A DNA stretch of 64,000 bases, taken from assembly GCF_009498215.1 (NCBI RefSeq), contig NZ_CP043498.1, positions 3,081,501 to 3,145,500 on the forward strand. Reading direction: 5' to 3'. Under the pieces are notes generated by a model that was not told the origin of the DNA, ran no database searches, and saw only the letters and a list, made by a program, of their open reading frames with translations. Each line of letters opens with the position of its first letter. Position 1 is the stretch's first letter. Shown piece after piece: positions 33,900 to 43,357 of the stretch. Origin of the DNA: Rhizobium grahamii. GTDB lineage: Bacteria; Pseudomonadota; Alphaproteobacteria; Rhizobiales; Rhizobiaceae. Position numbers and translations under genes: made by a program.

Positions 33900-35063
33900 T
33901 TACTCTGCGGCCCGCCGCTCGTTGTGCAGGGCTAGATATTCCGCACTCCGCATTTCGAAAAGACGCGAGACTGTACGATCGAATTCGAACCCCTCGGTAC
34001 CACGCGCTTGTGTCAGCAAGTTTTCAGGCATCGCTGCGGCGGACACATAGAGCCGCACTGCATGGTCGTAAAGCGTATCGATCAAAATGATGAACCGCTT
34101 GATCTGATTCCGCTTCTCGGGGCCAAGCAACGGCACATGGTCGACGAAGACCGCATCGAACCGTTCCGCGATGGCCAAAAAATCCGATGCGCCGAGCGGC
34201 TTGTCGCAAAGATCGCTGAAGGAGAACCGCGCAATGCGATCAACCGCCCGAGGAACGTGTATCGACCGACCTTTCATCGGGATTTCGGTCGGCTGCACCT
34301 TCCGCCCGTGCAACGCCTGCATCCAGGATGCGTCCATCGCCATATCGGCGCGCTCGTCCAGCGGCGTCAGATAAACGGGCTGGCTACCGAGCTTCTCCAT
34401 CCGGTAGTCGGTTGGAGAGTCGAGGCTGACAACATCGGCATGCTGCTTCAGGAGATCGACGAAGGGGAGAAACAGGCTACGGTTCAGCCCATCCCGGTAA
34501 AGATTGTCAGGCTCGACATTCGACGTCGCCACCAGCACGCAGCCGCGCCGGAAAAGCTCCGAGAAAAGCCGGGACAGGATCATCGCATCGGCAATGTCAG
34601 TGACGGTGAATTCGTCGAAGCATAGTAGTTCGGCCTCATCATAGAGAGCAGCCGCCACGACAGGGATCGGATCGGCCTGCTTTGTCTCGCCGTTCTTCAG
34701 CTTCAGACGATGGGCGGCAATTCGGTTATGCGCATCGGCCATGAATTCGTGGAAGTGCGCGCGGCGCTTCTTCGCCGATGGTGCCAGGGCGAAAAACATG
34801 TCCATCAGCATCGTCTTGCCGCGGCCGACGCTACCGTGAATGTAGAGCCCTTTGACAGCTTCCGATGGCTTCTTCTTGTTGGCGAACAGCCAACCGAGGG
34901 CACTGGATTTGGCCGCTGGACGGCGCTGCTTCAGTCCGGACAGAACCCGATCCAGGCATTTCGCCACGTGCATCTGGGCTGAATCGACTTGAAGCGCACC
35001 CGAAGCCGTCAGCGACTTCAATTGTTCGCTGACGCTCAGGGAGTAGTCCGGCATGGGTTGCAT
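33900..35063 (-). CDS. zapE: cell division protein ZapE (AFG1-like ATPase)
   Basis: 387-residue AAA+ ATPase. Walker A GSVGRGKTMLMDMFF is near residue 76, FHEFMADAHNRI near 103, Walker B LLCFDEFTVTDIADAMILSRL near 147 and the sensor region ATSNVEPDNLYRDGLNR near 180. In E. coli ZapE acts on FtsZ during constriction; the mitochondrial homologue AFG1/LACE1 affects respiratory-complex quality. Its location between mdh and sdh is in keeping with alphaproteobacterial synteny. Confidence 0.92.
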   Translation of the reverse strand: MQPMPDYSLSVSEQLKSLTASGALQVDSAQMHVAKCLDRVLSGLKQRRPAAKSSALGWLFANKKKPSEAVKGLYIHGSVGRGKTMLMDMFFALAPSAKKRRAHFHEFMADAHNRIAAHRLKLKNGETKQADPIPVVAAALYDEAELLCFDEFTVTDIADAMILSRLFSELFRRGCVLVATSNVEPDNLYRDGLNRSLFLPFVDLLKQHADVVSLDSPTDYRMEKLGSQPVYLTPLDERADMAMDASWMQALHGRKVQPTEIPMKGRSIHVPRAVDRIARFSFSDLCDKPLGASDFLAIAERFDAVFVDHVPLLGPEKRNQIKRFIILIDTLYDHAVRLYVSAAAMPENLLTQARGTEGFEFDRTVSRLFEMRSAEYLALHNERRAAE

Positions 35064-35109
35064 AAGGGGTCCGCCTATGGACGATCGGCGGCCCGAGCCG
35101 CCGTATCAC

Positions 35110-35622
35110 TTAACGGCTGAGGCTGATTTGCTGTCCGCTGTTGGTCTGGCCGCTGAAGGCATTGTCGGCGGTCTTGTAGACGCTGCCGATCTGGTTGCCG
35201 CTGCGGTCCTTCAGGATGACCTGCTTGCCGGAGACTTCCCAGGAGCCCATGGCCGTCAGTTCACCGGCGCAGCCGCGCGTACCGCCGCGCGATCCGCTTC
35301 CGAGGTTTGTGAGCGTCAGGAACATGTCGCACGAACCGTTGACCCGCCAGCTGCCGACCATCGATTCCTTGGTGACATCCATCGCATTCGCCGCCATGGC
35401 GCCGGGCTGTGCACCGGCGACGGGTGCGGTGTTAGACGGAGCGGCCGGGAATTGCGAGGAGCCGGTCGGCGGCGGAAGCTGCCCGCCCTGAACGGATGGC
35501 ACCGGCTGAGCTGTCAACGGCGCGGGAGCAGCGCTGTAGCTTGCTACATTGTACGCGGTGCGCTGGCAGCCAGCTAACGACAGAATGACTACGACACCTG
35601 TCGCCATATGTCTGAACTGCAT
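35110..35622 (-). CDS. outer-membrane lipoprotein of the Omp19 / protease-inhibitor Inh family
   Basis: About 170 residues. The lipobox SLAGC lies after a short hydrophobic segment ([10 protein letters not shown]), followed by a proline/alanine-rich linker to about residue 80. The C-terminal beta-barrel inhibitor domain has [11 protein letters not shown], a second cysteine in TRGCAGEL for a disulfide, and [15 protein letters not shown]. The Brucella homologue Omp19 inhibits host proteases; the same activity here is inferred. Two adjacent ATGs at 35625 and 35622 are possible; AGGAG 7 bases upstream favours the second. Confidence 0.82.
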   Translation of the reverse strand: MQFRHMATGVVVILSLAGCQRTAYNVASYSAAPAPLTAQPVPSVQGGQLPPPTGSSQFPAAPSNTAPVAGAQPGAMAANAMDVTKESMVGSWRVNGSCDMFLTLTNLGSGSRGGTRGCAGELTAMGSWEVSGKQVILKDRSGNQIGSVYKTADNAFSGQTNSGQQISLSR

Positions 35623-35809
35623 CATGATACTCCTGATTTTTCCAGTATTGTCCCGAAGTTGCCGCGCAATCACGGCGGAATTATCTTGAAAGGCTGTATT
35701 GAATCAAGCCAGCGCAGGGAGATTTTGTGTCGAAGTGAGAGCAACGCCGTACCTGCGAGACAAATTTGGCGCAATGCCGGGCAGATCAAGGCTTCGTGAT
35801 CGGATAAAG

Positions 35810-35835
35810 AAAAGGGCTGCATCTGCAGCCCTTTT
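35810..35835 (-). terminator. intrinsic terminator of the sdh operon
   Basis: Stem GGGCTGC / GCAGCCC extended by AAAA/TTTT, followed on the minus strand by CTTT. It lies 11 bases after the sdhB stop. The A- and T-runs on both sides might let it act in either direction. Confidence 0.85.
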
Positions 35836-35846
35836 GCTTCGAACGA

Positions 35847-36626
35847 TCAGACGCGGCGCTCGACCATCATCTTCTTGATCTCGGCGATCGCCTTGGCCGG
35901 GTTCAGTCCCTTCGGGCAGGTCTGCGCGCAGTTCATGATGGTGTGGCAGCGATACAGGCGGAACGGATCCTCGAGATTGTCGAGACGCTCGCCGGTCGCT
36001 TCGTCGCGAGAATCGATCAGCCAGCGGTAGGCCTGCAGGAGAACGGCCGGACCGAGATAACGGTCGCCGTTCCACCAGTAGCTGGGACAGGAGGTGGAGC
36101 AGCAGGCGCACAGAATGCACTCATAGAGGCCATCGAGCTTCTGGCGATCCTCGTGGCTCTGCTTCCATTCCTTCGCCGGCGTCGGCGAAACCGTCTTCAG
36201 CCAGGGCTCGATCGAACGGTGCTGCGCATAGAAGTTGGTCAGGTCCGGAACCAGATCCTTGACGACGGGCATGTGCGGAAGCGGATAGATCTTCACCGAA
36301 CCGTTGATCTCGTCCATGCCCTTGGTGCAGGCGAGCGTGTTGGTGCCATCGATGTTCATCGCGCAGGAACCGCAGATGCCCTCGCGACAGGAACGGCGCA
36401 GCGTCAGCGTCGGGTCGATGTTGTTCTTGATGTAGAGAAGACCGTCGAGCACCATCGGGCCGCAGTTGTCGACATCGATGTAGAACGTATCGATCGACGG
36501 GTTCTGACCATCATCCGGGCTCCAGCGGTAGACACGGAATTCGCGAGTATTCTTCGCACCTTCAGGCTTCGGCCATGTCTTGCCTTCGCGCATCTGGGAG
36601 TTCTTGGGAAGAGCGAGTTCAACCAT
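35847..36626 (-). CDS. sdhB: succinate dehydrogenase iron-sulfur subunit
   Basis: 259-residue subunit of complex II carrying three clusters. CREGICGSC near residue 95 is the [2Fe-2S] motif, [16 protein letters not shown] near 170 holds the [4Fe-4S] ligands, and [11 protein letters not shown] near 235 completes the [3Fe-4S] site. It is the last sdh gene, separated from sdhA by a glycosyltransferase gene. Confidence 0.97.
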   Translation of the reverse strand: MVELALPKNSQMREGKTWPKPEGAKNTREFRVYRWSPDDGQNPSIDTFYIDVDNCGPMVLDGLLYIKNNIDPTLTLRRSCREGICGSCAMNIDGTNTLACTKGMDEINGSVKIYPLPHMPVVKDLVPDLTNFYAQHRSIEPWLKTVSPTPAKEWKQSHEDRQKLDGLYECILCACCSTSCPSYWWNGDRYLGPAVLLQAYRWLIDSRDEATGERLDNLEDPFRLYRCHTIMNCAQTCPKGLNPAKAIAEIKKMMVERRV

Positions 36627-36635
36627 TGCTGGACC

Positions 36636-37568
36636 TCAATCCTTGGCGGCCAGAGCCGCCCCTTCGTTATATGATAAATCTGTAGGAGACCAAGCTGCAA
36701 TCCGCGCGCCGAGCAGGCGCCACGGGCGACCTTCGAGCGCGTGCCACCACACCGAGAGGCGCAGGCCGAAACGGCGAACGGCAAGCCATGCATTCCAGAG
36801 AGGCGCAGCGTTGCGACGCTTGCGCTTGTTTGCCGAACGATCGCCCTGCATCGTGCTTTCCGTACCGGACTGCCGGATAACCCATGGCGAGACATGAGCA
36901 ATCGAGCAGCCATGCAGCCCGGGGCTCCAGAGGAAATCGTCGACAGGCATATGTATGCGGGCAACCGCTTCGACGAGGCGGCTCGCAGCCGATCGGGTCA
37001 GCACGTAGCCGGCAGCACCGGAGCGCGGGCGGAACGAGCGAACGAGCTGGCTTTGGCCAAGTGTTTCGGCCGGAACGACGAGACGTCCGCCACGACGCGG
37101 CGTGCCTTCGAGCTTGATGATATCGATAGCCCTCGCCCGCGACACGATTTCGGTCATCGTGTCTTCGAACCCGGCGTAAGGTTCCGCATCATCTTCGAGG
37201 ATGAGCGCGAGATCGTGATCCGATTCGAGAAACTGTTGCCAGGCCAGCACGTGGCCTGAAAGGCAGGCTTCTTCGACCAGCGTGAATACGCGGTTTCGAA
37301 AAGCACTCCAGCCGATGCCATCGGGAGGAAGATCGAGCGTCTGGCCACGCACGGCAAGAACGCCGTCGCGATCGATCCGCGCGTCGATGCCCTTCACGCG
37401 ATGCAGCGGCCAGCGCAGTTTCCCGAAATGCCCCTCGATTGCGGCCCAACGATCAGGCGAACGATCCAGGTTGATTGCGTAGATGCCAAGCGACCTCTCA
37501 CGAATGGTCGGCGACGCAGCAGCCTTTGCTGCGCCGTAAGAACCATTTTGTGAGAGGGTTTCTGCCAT
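36636..37568 (-). CDS. glycosyltransferase family 25 protein
   Basis: 310-residue LPS-type glycosyltransferase (GT25, LgtB/Lex family). The N-terminal IYAINLDRSPDRWAAIEGHF is near residue 29. The sugar-nucleotide/metal motif ALILEDDAEP is near 120, and IDIIKLEG, GAAGYVLTRSAASRL and MPVDDFLW follow in the family order. It lies inside the sdh operon: the ATG is 2 bases from the sdhA stop and the stop 9 bases from sdhB. It must therefore be co-transcribed with complex II although it has no obvious link to it. The target glycan is unknown. Confidence 0.88.
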   Translation of the reverse strand: MAETLSQNGSYGAAKAAASPTIRERSLGIYAINLDRSPDRWAAIEGHFGKLRWPLHRVKGIDARIDRDGVLAVRGQTLDLPPDGIGWSAFRNRVFTLVEEACLSGHVLAWQQFLESDHDLALILEDDAEPYAGFEDTMTEIVSRARAIDIIKLEGTPRRGGRLVVPAETLGQSQLVRSFRPRSGAAGYVLTRSAASRLVEAVARIHMPVDDFLWSPGLHGCSIAHVSPWVIRQSGTESTMQGDRSANKRKRRNAAPLWNAWLAVRRFGLRLSVWWHALEGRPWRLLGARIAAWSPTDLSYNEGAALAAKD

Positions 37569-37570
37569 GC

Positions 37571-39412
37571 TTAGTACACGCGAGCCTTCGGTGCGATCTT
37601 CTGCGGATCGATGCCATCAGCGATGAGATCGGTATGAACGGGGCGATAGTCGAGCTTGACGTCACCCGCGTCGTTGACCCAGGCGAGCGTATGCTTGCGC
37701 CAGTTTTCGTCGTCGCGGCCGGCGAACTTGCCTTCCGTGTAGTCCTCGCGGGCGTGCGAACCACGGCTCTCCTTGCGCGCTTCGGCGCCGTAGATCGTCG
37801 TGATGGCGTTGGCCATCAGGTTCTGCAGTTCCAGCGTCTCGACGAGGTCGGAATTCCAGATCATCGAACGGTCGGTGACCTTGATGTCGCGCATTTCCTG
37901 CCAGATCGCCGAGATGCGCTTGCAGCCCGATTCCAGCGATTCCTGCGTACGGAACACGGCCGCGTCTTCCTGCATGGCGCGCTGCATCTTTTCGCGCAGA
38001 TGCGCCGTCGGCGTGCTGCCGCTGGCGTGGCGTATGCTGTCGAAGCGCTCCATGATCTTGTCGCAGGCCGCGACATTCAGATGCGGAACGGGTGCAGCGC
38101 GGTCGATGACCTCGCCGGCGCGGATCGCTGCGGCGCGACCGAAGACCACAAGGTCGATCAGAGAGTTGGAGCCGAGGCGGTTTGCACCGTGCACCGAGGC
38201 GCAACCGGCTTCACCGACGGCCATCAGGCCTGGGATGACACGTTCCGGATTGGAACTGTCGGCGTTCAGTACCTCGCCCCAATAGTTCGTCGGAATGCCG
38301 CCCATGTTGTAGTGAACGGTCGGCAGAACCGGGATCGGCTCGCGCGTCACGTCGACGCCGGCGAAGATCTTGGCGCTCTCGGAGATACCAGGCAGGCGCT
38401 CGTGCAGAACGGCCGGATCGAGGTGGTCGAGATGCAGGAAGATATGGTCCTTGGCTTTGCCAACACCACGACCTTCGCGGATCTCAAGCGTCATGCAGCG
38501 CGAAACCACGTCGCGCGAGGCAAGGTCTTTCGCCGAAGGCGCATAGCGTTCCATGAAGCGCTCACCCTCGGAGTTGACGAGGTAGCCGCCTTCACCGCGC
38601 GCGCCCTCGGTGATCAGACAGCCGGAGCCGTAGATGCCGGTCGGGTGGAACTGAACGAACTCCATGTCCTGCAAGGGCAGGCCGGCGCGGGCAACCATGC
38701 CGCCGCCGTCGCCGGTGCAGGTATGGGCCGAGGTAGCCGAGAAATAGGCACGGCCGTAGCCGCCGGTCGCCAGCACCACCATCTTGGCGGCAAAGCGATG
38801 GATCGTACCGTCGTCGAGGCACCAGGCGACGACGCCGGTGCAACGGCTGCCATCGTCAGACATGATCAGGTCGAGCGCGAAATACTCGATGAAGAACTCT
38901 GCGTTGTTGCGCAGCGACTGGCCATAGAGCGTGTGCAGGATGGCGTGGCCGGTGCGGTCGGCAACGGCGCAGGTGCGCTGTACCGGCGGGCCTTCGCCGA
39001 AGTTCTGCATGTGGCCGCCGAACGGACGCTGATAAATCTTGCCTTCCTCGTTACGCGAGAAGGGCACGCCGTAGTGCTCGAGTTCGTAGACTGCCTTCGG
39101 CGCCTCCATTGCGAGGTACTGCATCGCATCGACGTCGCCGAGCCAGTCGGAACCCTTCACGGTGTCGTAAAGGTGCCACTGCCAGCTATCAGGCGTCATG
39201 TTCTGCAGCGAAGCGGCGATGCCGCCCTGGGCTGCGACGGTGTGCGAGCGTGTCGGAAACACCTTGGTGATGCAGGCCGTGCGGAAACCCTGTTCGGCCA
39301 TGCCGAGCGTCGCGCGAAGACCGGCGCCGCCGGCGCCAACGACGATCACATCATACGAGTGATCGACGTACTTGTAGGCCTTCCCATTCTGAGCGGGTGA
39401 AGTCGGTGCCAT
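37571..39412 (-). CDS. sdhA: succinate dehydrogenase flavoprotein subunit
   Basis: 613-residue catalytic subunit that oxidises succinate to fumarate. The N-terminal dinucleotide motif [14 protein letters not shown] and the covalent-FAD histidine in SHTVAAQGG (about residue 57) are visible, as is the active-site [21 protein letters not shown]. The C-terminal helical domain ends KARVY. It follows sdhD by 7 bases and precedes the GT25 gene by 2. Confidence 0.98.
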   Translation of the reverse strand: MAPTSPAQNGKAYKYVDHSYDVIVVGAGGAGLRATLGMAEQGFRTACITKVFPTRSHTVAAQGGIAASLQNMTPDSWQWHLYDTVKGSDWLGDVDAMQYLAMEAPKAVYELEHYGVPFSRNEEGKIYQRPFGGHMQNFGEGPPVQRTCAVADRTGHAILHTLYGQSLRNNAEFFIEYFALDLIMSDDGSRCTGVVAWCLDDGTIHRFAAKMVVLATGGYGRAYFSATSAHTCTGDGGGMVARAGLPLQDMEFVQFHPTGIYGSGCLITEGARGEGGYLVNSEGERFMERYAPSAKDLASRDVVSRCMTLEIREGRGVGKAKDHIFLHLDHLDPAVLHERLPGISESAKIFAGVDVTREPIPVLPTVHYNMGGIPTNYWGEVLNADSSNPERVIPGLMAVGEAGCASVHGANRLGSNSLIDLVVFGRAAAIRAGEVIDRAAPVPHLNVAACDKIMERFDSIRHASGSTPTAHLREKMQRAMQEDAAVFRTQESLESGCKRISAIWQEMRDIKVTDRSMIWNSDLVETLELQNLMANAITTIYGAEARKESRGSHAREDYTEGKFAGRDDENWRKHTLAWVNDAGDVKLDYRPVHTDLIADGIDPQKIAPKARVY

Positions 39413-39419
39413 GATACGG

Positions 39420-39800
39420 TTATCCTACGAATGCAATTTTCAGAATGGCGAAGAGACAGAGCCCTGCCATCAGGATCGAGAAGAACGTGTTCAGCATCAG
39501 CAGGCCGATCTTGGCGAACTCGCCGTGCACGTAGTCCTCGATGATCACCTGCATGCCGAGTCGCATGTGAATGATACCAGAAATGACCATCAGACCCATC
39601 ACAACAGCCACAAACGGATTCGACAGGGCGTGAACCACCTCGGCGTAGGGCTGGCCGGCGTGAACGATCATGAAGATGATGAAGAAAATGAAGAGCGGTA
39701 CGTTGGCAACCGCAGTGACGCGCTGGCGCCAGAAATGATCGGTTCCTTCCTTGGCCGAGCCAAGGCCGCGAACCTTACCCAGAGGGGTGCGCATATCCAT
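39420..39800 (-). CDS. sdhD: succinate dehydrogenase membrane anchor subunit
   Basis: 126 residues with three transmembrane helices. The first follows [16 protein letters not shown], the second contains the haem-b histidine in [21 protein letters not shown], and the third is C-terminal. The ATG at 39800 (GAAGG 8 bases upstream) is chosen because the longer frame upstream is an out-of-frame reading of sdhC. Together with SdhC it forms the quinone site. Confidence 0.94.
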   Translation of the reverse strand: MDMRTPLGKVRGLGSAKEGTDHFWRQRVTAVANVPLFIFFIIFMIVHAGQPYAEVVHALSNPFVAVVMGLMVISGIIHMRLGMQVIIEDYVHGEFAKIGLLMLNTFFSILMAGLCLFAILKIAFVG

Positions 39801-39811
39801 GAGAACAACCT

Positions 39812-40207
39812 TCAGAAGCGAATGAGGAAGCCGATCACCCAGACCAGCACGGTCAGACAGAGCGATATGACGATCGAAATCTTGGCCATCCTGGTCGAGA
39901 CGGCCTTGTCGAAACCATAGCCGAGATCCCAGACGAAGTGACGAAAGCCGCCGACCATGTGGTGCAGAAGCGCCCAGGTATAGCCGAGGAGAACGAGCTT
40001 GCCGACGATGCTGCCGAGGATCCAGTTGACCCAGTCGTAATAAGCCTGACCGGTTGCCGCCGCGATCAGCCACCATGCAACAAGCAGAGTGCCGAAATAG
40101 AGAGCGCCACCGGTGATGCGGTGGACGATCGACATGAGCATGGTGGGGATTAGTTTGTAAACTTGCAAATGCGGCGACAGGGGCCGGTTATTTGTCACAT
40201 TCGCCAT
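39812..40207 (-). CDS. sdhC: succinate dehydrogenase cytochrome b556 subunit
   Basis: 131-residue membrane subunit, first gene of the operon. It starts [36 protein letters not shown] near residue 41 is the conserved quinone-site segment and [13 protein letters not shown] near 83 holds the haem ligand histidine. Three helices are predicted by eye. CGAGG lies 5 bases before the ATG at 40207; the frame opens 15 codons earlier without similarity. Confidence 0.95.
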   Translation of the reverse strand: MANVTNNRPLSPHLQVYKLIPTMLMSIVHRITGGALYFGTLLVAWWLIAAATGQAYYDWVNWILGSIVGKLVLLGYTWALLHHMVGGFRHFVWDLGYGFDKAVSTRMAKISIVISLCLTVLVWVIGFLIRF

Positions 40208-40333
40208 CAGAACCTCGCGGCGTCTTCTCTGCGCTCCCGGATTTCGGGGCATTCAAAGCAACCACACGAATGACAAAATCCTTAGTGTGCGTTGCATCAA
40301 GGCGACGTTTAATCACGTAAGCCCCTAACGACA

Positions 40334-40362
40334 AGTATAATTGCTGGCCCGTCATAATTTAA
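40334..40362 (-). promoter_or_regulatory. candidate promoter of the sdh operon
   Basis: On the minus strand TTAAAT (40362-40357) and TATACT (40339-40334) are separated by 17 bases. The predicted start near 40327 leaves a leader of about 120 bases before sdhC, long enough to carry post-transcriptional control. The region 40208-40507 holds no gene. By inspection only. Confidence 0.4.
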
Positions 40363-40507
40363 TCGATTTGCGTCAGCGGGCCGCAACAGGTGCGCTCGCC
40401 AGCACGGCCAAGGAAGCAATATTCGCCGCACAGTGGACACGGCGACGCTTTTGGAGCATTTTCATGTTAACGCTTTGTTAAGCATCCGATTTCCGGAGAT
40501 AGACACG

Positions 40508-40993
40508 ATGTCCGCGACTTCAAGACTTTTGGTGATCGCCGTTGCGGCAACTGTTGCATTGCCTGCACTGGCAGGTGATTTCGGCGGCTACCACGCGCCG
40601 CGCCATCGTGGCTTTGTTCATCGGGAACCGTTCACGGTCGGTCACCTGGGCTTCTCGGGTCGCCAAATCGCCTTCGGTCGACACCATGACGGCTTCGACA
40701 ACCGTCCATGGCGTAATCGCCTGCTGAAGCGCTTCGACCGGCCGAACCAATCATATGGCCGTGGCAATGTAACAATCGTCCTGCAAGCGACCGGCAATGC
40801 GGCAAGCTTCGGAACCTATGCCGGCTCCTCCTATGCCTATGACGTCGACGGCGGAACGTATGTAACAGGTGGCGGCTATCGCTTTTATGCTGCAAGCGCG
40901 AAGCAGGCCCTGGCTCCGAAGGCCAAGGTCATCGATGTCGCGAAGGGCAATAGCTGCTCCTACGAGGCAGGCGTCTGCGTCATTCGCCCTTGA
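40508..40993 (+). CDS. hypothetical exported Gly/Arg/His-rich protein
   Basis: 161 residues from the ATG at 40508 (GGAGA upstream); an upstream GTG would add 25 unconvincing residues. It has a clear signal peptide with cleavage after ALPALAG. The mature N-terminal half is rich in histidine, arginine, glycine and phenylalanine (HRGFVHREPF, GRHHDGFDNRPW). The C-terminal half has a glycine/tyrosine stretch and two cysteines in SCSYEAGVCVIRP. I do not recognise the family. It is divergent from sdhC and converges on the frameshifted methyltransferase, overlapping its restored 3' end. Confidence 0.7.
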   Translation: MSATSRLLVIAVAATVALPALAGDFGGYHAPRHRGFVHREPFTVGHLGFSGRQIAFGRHHDGFDNRPWRNRLLKRFDRPNQSYGRGNVTIVLQATGNAASFGTYAGSSYAYDVDGGTYVTGGGYRFYAASAKQALAPKAKVIDVAKGNSCSYEAGVCVIRP

Positions 40994-41629
40994 AGCGCCA
41001 GACAACGGTCTTCTTGACGTCGCTGTCCTCAAGGGCTCGCGTAACGGGAACTTCGTAGGTTGCGCAGAATGTCAGCCGTTCTCGGGCAGATAGCTTCGTC
41101 CGGGATCTCCGACCAGAACGACCACACCGTCAGCCGTCAGCCGCTCGAACCAGGGTATGATTTTGGCTGCGAAGTCTTTGTCATAGAAGACATCGCCCGC
41201 CAGAAGAATGTCCGCGTCGACATCGCTGCCGACGATATCGGTGGACTTGAACGTCAAATCGACTGCATTCAGATCCGCATTCAGCGCGACCGCCGTCTTG
41301 GCCCAGGGATCGATGTCGACGGCGGTGACGCTGGATGCGCCGGACATTCTCGCAGCGATCGCCACAAGACCGGATCCTGTCGCAAAATCGACGACCCGCT
41401 TGCTTCTGACGATGGCAGGCGTATCCAGCACATACCGTGCGAGCCCCTGCCCGCCAGCCCAGGCGAAAGCCCAGAACGGCGGCGGCAGACCGATCTCGGC
41501 AAGCTCGTCCTCCGTCTTCAGCCACAGTTCATGCGCCTCGCTCGCCAGATGCAGGCGGATTTCGGACACGTGCGGCGGCGCCATGACGCCGGTATTTGCG
41601 CGGATGAAGACGTCGGGATCTGTTTTCAA
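40980..41629 (-). pseudogene. class I SAM-dependent methyltransferase with a C-terminal frameshift
   Basis: PrmA/ETFB-lysine-methyltransferase-like protein. The SAM motif VVDFATGSGLVAIAARMSGA is followed by VTAVDIDPWA, and the post-I block DILLAGDVFYDK is intact. The reading frame stops at TGA 41074-41072 after YLPENG. Restoring one C before that TGA gives ENGLTFCATYEVPVTR and, further on, KKTVVWRFKGE, ending at 40980. That tail has the TVWRF ending I associate with this family. The start is probably the TTG at 41629, 8 bases after the EVE gene stop. The truncated product lacks about 33 residues including the last strand of the fold. Real mutation or sequencing error. Confidence 0.75.
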
Positions 41630-41636
41630 AGGGATC

Positions 41637-42074
41637 TCAGCGGGGCGGGTTGTCGAGGCCGCCCATCCGGCACACTTCGAGCCACTCGTCGTCGGTGACC
41701 GGCTGGACGGAGAGGCGCATCGAGGTAACCAGCGACATCTTCGCCAGTTTCTCGCTCGCCTTGACATCCTTCAGGCTGACAGGCTTCGGCATGTCGCGGA
41801 CGGCGCGGATATCGACGCAATCCCAGCGCAAATCTTCCTTGGCCGTCGAATCCGGATGCGACAGCGCGCAGACCTCGACGATGCCCACGATCTCAAGACC
41901 ATCATTGGAATGATAGAAGAAACCCTTGTCGCCGATCTGCATGGCACGCATGTTGTTTCGCGCCAGATAGTTGCGGACGCCGGTCCACTCAGTGCCTTCC
42001 TTGCCAGCTGCTTTCAGCTGTTCCCAGGAAAATGCCGAAGGCTCGGATTTGTAAAGCCAGTGCGCCACGTTCAT
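41637..42074 (-). CDS. EVE domain-containing protein
   Basis: 145-residue EVE (PUA-like) domain, a fold that binds modified bases in DNA or RNA. Recognisable segments are WLYKSEPSAFSWEQL at the start, WTGVRNYLARNNMRAMQIGDKGFFYHS in the middle and DEWLEVCRM at the end. The ATG at 42074 overlaps the YciI stop (ATGA). The family often sits in this gpsA-tsaD neighbourhood in rhizobia; the ligand is unknown. Confidence 0.92.
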   Translation of the reverse strand: MNVAHWLYKSEPSAFSWEQLKAAGKEGTEWTGVRNYLARNNMRAMQIGDKGFFYHSNDGLEIVGIVEVCALSHPDSTAKEDLRWDCVDIRAVRDMPKPVSLKDVKASEKLAKMSLVTSMRLSVQPVTDDEWLEVCRMGGLDNPPR

Positions 42075-42364
42075 GCTCCCGGATTGTTGAAGACCCAGTT
42101 GAACGGCTTCACCTCGACGCTCTCGAACAGGCCGGCCTTGGCGTAAGGATCGGCGTCCGCCAGCGCCGTCGCCGCCTCGATCGTGTCCGTCTCGACGATC
42201 ACGAGGCTGCCACACGGCTTGCCGTCGGCATCGAGAAACGGACCCGCCATCTTCAGCGTACCTTCGGCGTTCAGCTTGTTGAGATGCTCAACGTGAGCCG
42301 GACGCGCTTCCATGCGTACGTTCAAGTGGCCTGGCTTGTCCTTGCAGAGAAAAGCAAAAAGCAT
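42071..42364 (-). CDS. YciI family protein
   Basis: 97-residue ferredoxin-like fold protein starting MLFAFLCKDKPGHLNVRM, with the conserved GTLKMAGPFLDADGKPCGSLVIVE and DPYAKAGLFESVEVKPFNWV blocks. Members of the family are small dimers, some with hydrolytic or dehalogenase-like activity, but most have no known role. It lies 9 bases after gpsA and overlaps the EVE gene by 4. Confidence 0.9.
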   Translation of the reverse strand: MLFAFLCKDKPGHLNVRMEARPAHVEHLNKLNAEGTLKMAGPFLDADGKPCGSLVIVETDTIEAATALADADPYAKAGLFESVEVKPFNWVFNNPGA

Positions 42365-42373
42365 TTCCGTCTC

Positions 42374-43357
42374 CTATTCGGTCGTGATCGGGCGCGTCAT
42401 CAATTGATCCATGGCATCGGCGATGCCAAGGTTGCCATCGATAATAGCGGATATTGCATCCGTGATCGGCATGCTGATGCCGAGCGATCTCGCAAGCTGC
42501 GAGGCAACGGCGGCGGCAAACGCGCCCTCGACAAGCTGGCCGTGCGCCGGATCGTCGCGTTCGCCGCGGCCGAGCGCAATGCCAAAACGGAGATTTCTGG
42601 ACTGATGGCTTGTCGCCGTCAAAACGAGGTCGCCAAGACCCGACAATCCGCGAACCGTGTCGGCCTGACCTCCCCTCGCAACCACGAGACGCGACATTTC
42701 CGCAAGGCCGCGGGAGATCAGGGCGGCGCGCGCGGAATCCCCGAGACCGGCGCCTTCGACGATACCGCAGGCAATGGCGAGAACATTCTTCAGCGCGCCA
42801 CCAAGCTGCACGCCGATCCGGTCGGAAGAGGCATAGAGACGAAACGTCCGGCCGGAAATCACATGCGCAAGCCGCTCCGCCGTCGGCAGGTCGGCAGCGG
42901 CCAACGCCATTGCCGTCGGCAAGCCCTTGGCGATATCGGCGGCAAAGCCCGGGCCGGAAAGGACCGCCACCGGATGACCGGGCAATTCTCGTTCGAGAAG
43001 ATCGGTCAGCAACATGCCGGTCGTCCGCTCGATACCTTTCGCGCAGGTGACGACGACGGCATTCTTGGCAAGATAGGGTGCGTATTGGCGGGCGGCATCT
43101 GCCTGCGCCTGCGAAGGCATGGCAAACAGCACGATATCGGCATCGCTGGCGGCTGATGGCTCGATCGAAAAGTCGAGCGCTTCAGGCAAAGCAACGCCCG
43201 GAAGCGCTGCCTCGTGCAGACGCTCGGCCTTCAGATCGGCAATCAGCGACGGATCGCGACCGATCAACACGGTAGGACCGCGTTCGTTGAGGGCGATCAC
43301 AGCCGCCAGCGCGGTTCCGAATGCGCCCGCTCCTACCACGGCGATCTTCTCGCTCAT
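42374..43357 (-). CDS. gpsA: NAD(P)-dependent glycerol-3-phosphate dehydrogenase
   Basis: 327-residue enzyme making sn-glycerol 3-phosphate for phospholipid synthesis. The Rossmann motif [14 protein letters not shown] is at residues 6-19. [32 protein letters not shown] and the catalytic-lysine block [16 protein letters not shown] are all present. Its ATG overlaps the tsaD stop (ATGA). Confidence 0.96.
   Translation of the reverse strand: MSEKIAVVGAGAFGTALAAVIALNERGPTVLIGRDPSLIADLKAERLHEAALPGVALPEALDFSIEPSAASDADIVLFAMPSQAQADAARQYAPYLAKNAVVVTCAKGIERTTGMLLTDLLERELPGHPVAVLSGPGFAADIAKGLPTAMALAAADLPTAERLAHVISGRTFRLYASSDRIGVQLGGALKNVLAIACGIVEGAGLGDSARAALISRGLAEMSRLVVARGGQADTVRGLSGLGDLVLTATSHQSRNLRFGIALGRGERDDPAHGQLVEGAFAAAVASQLARSLGISMPITDAISAIIDGNLGIADAMDQLMTRPITTE

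Noticed and set aside
40208..40507. Possible riboswitch or small RNA in the sdhC leader
   Set aside because: No recognisable conserved element or strong hairpin; only a candidate promoter is supported.
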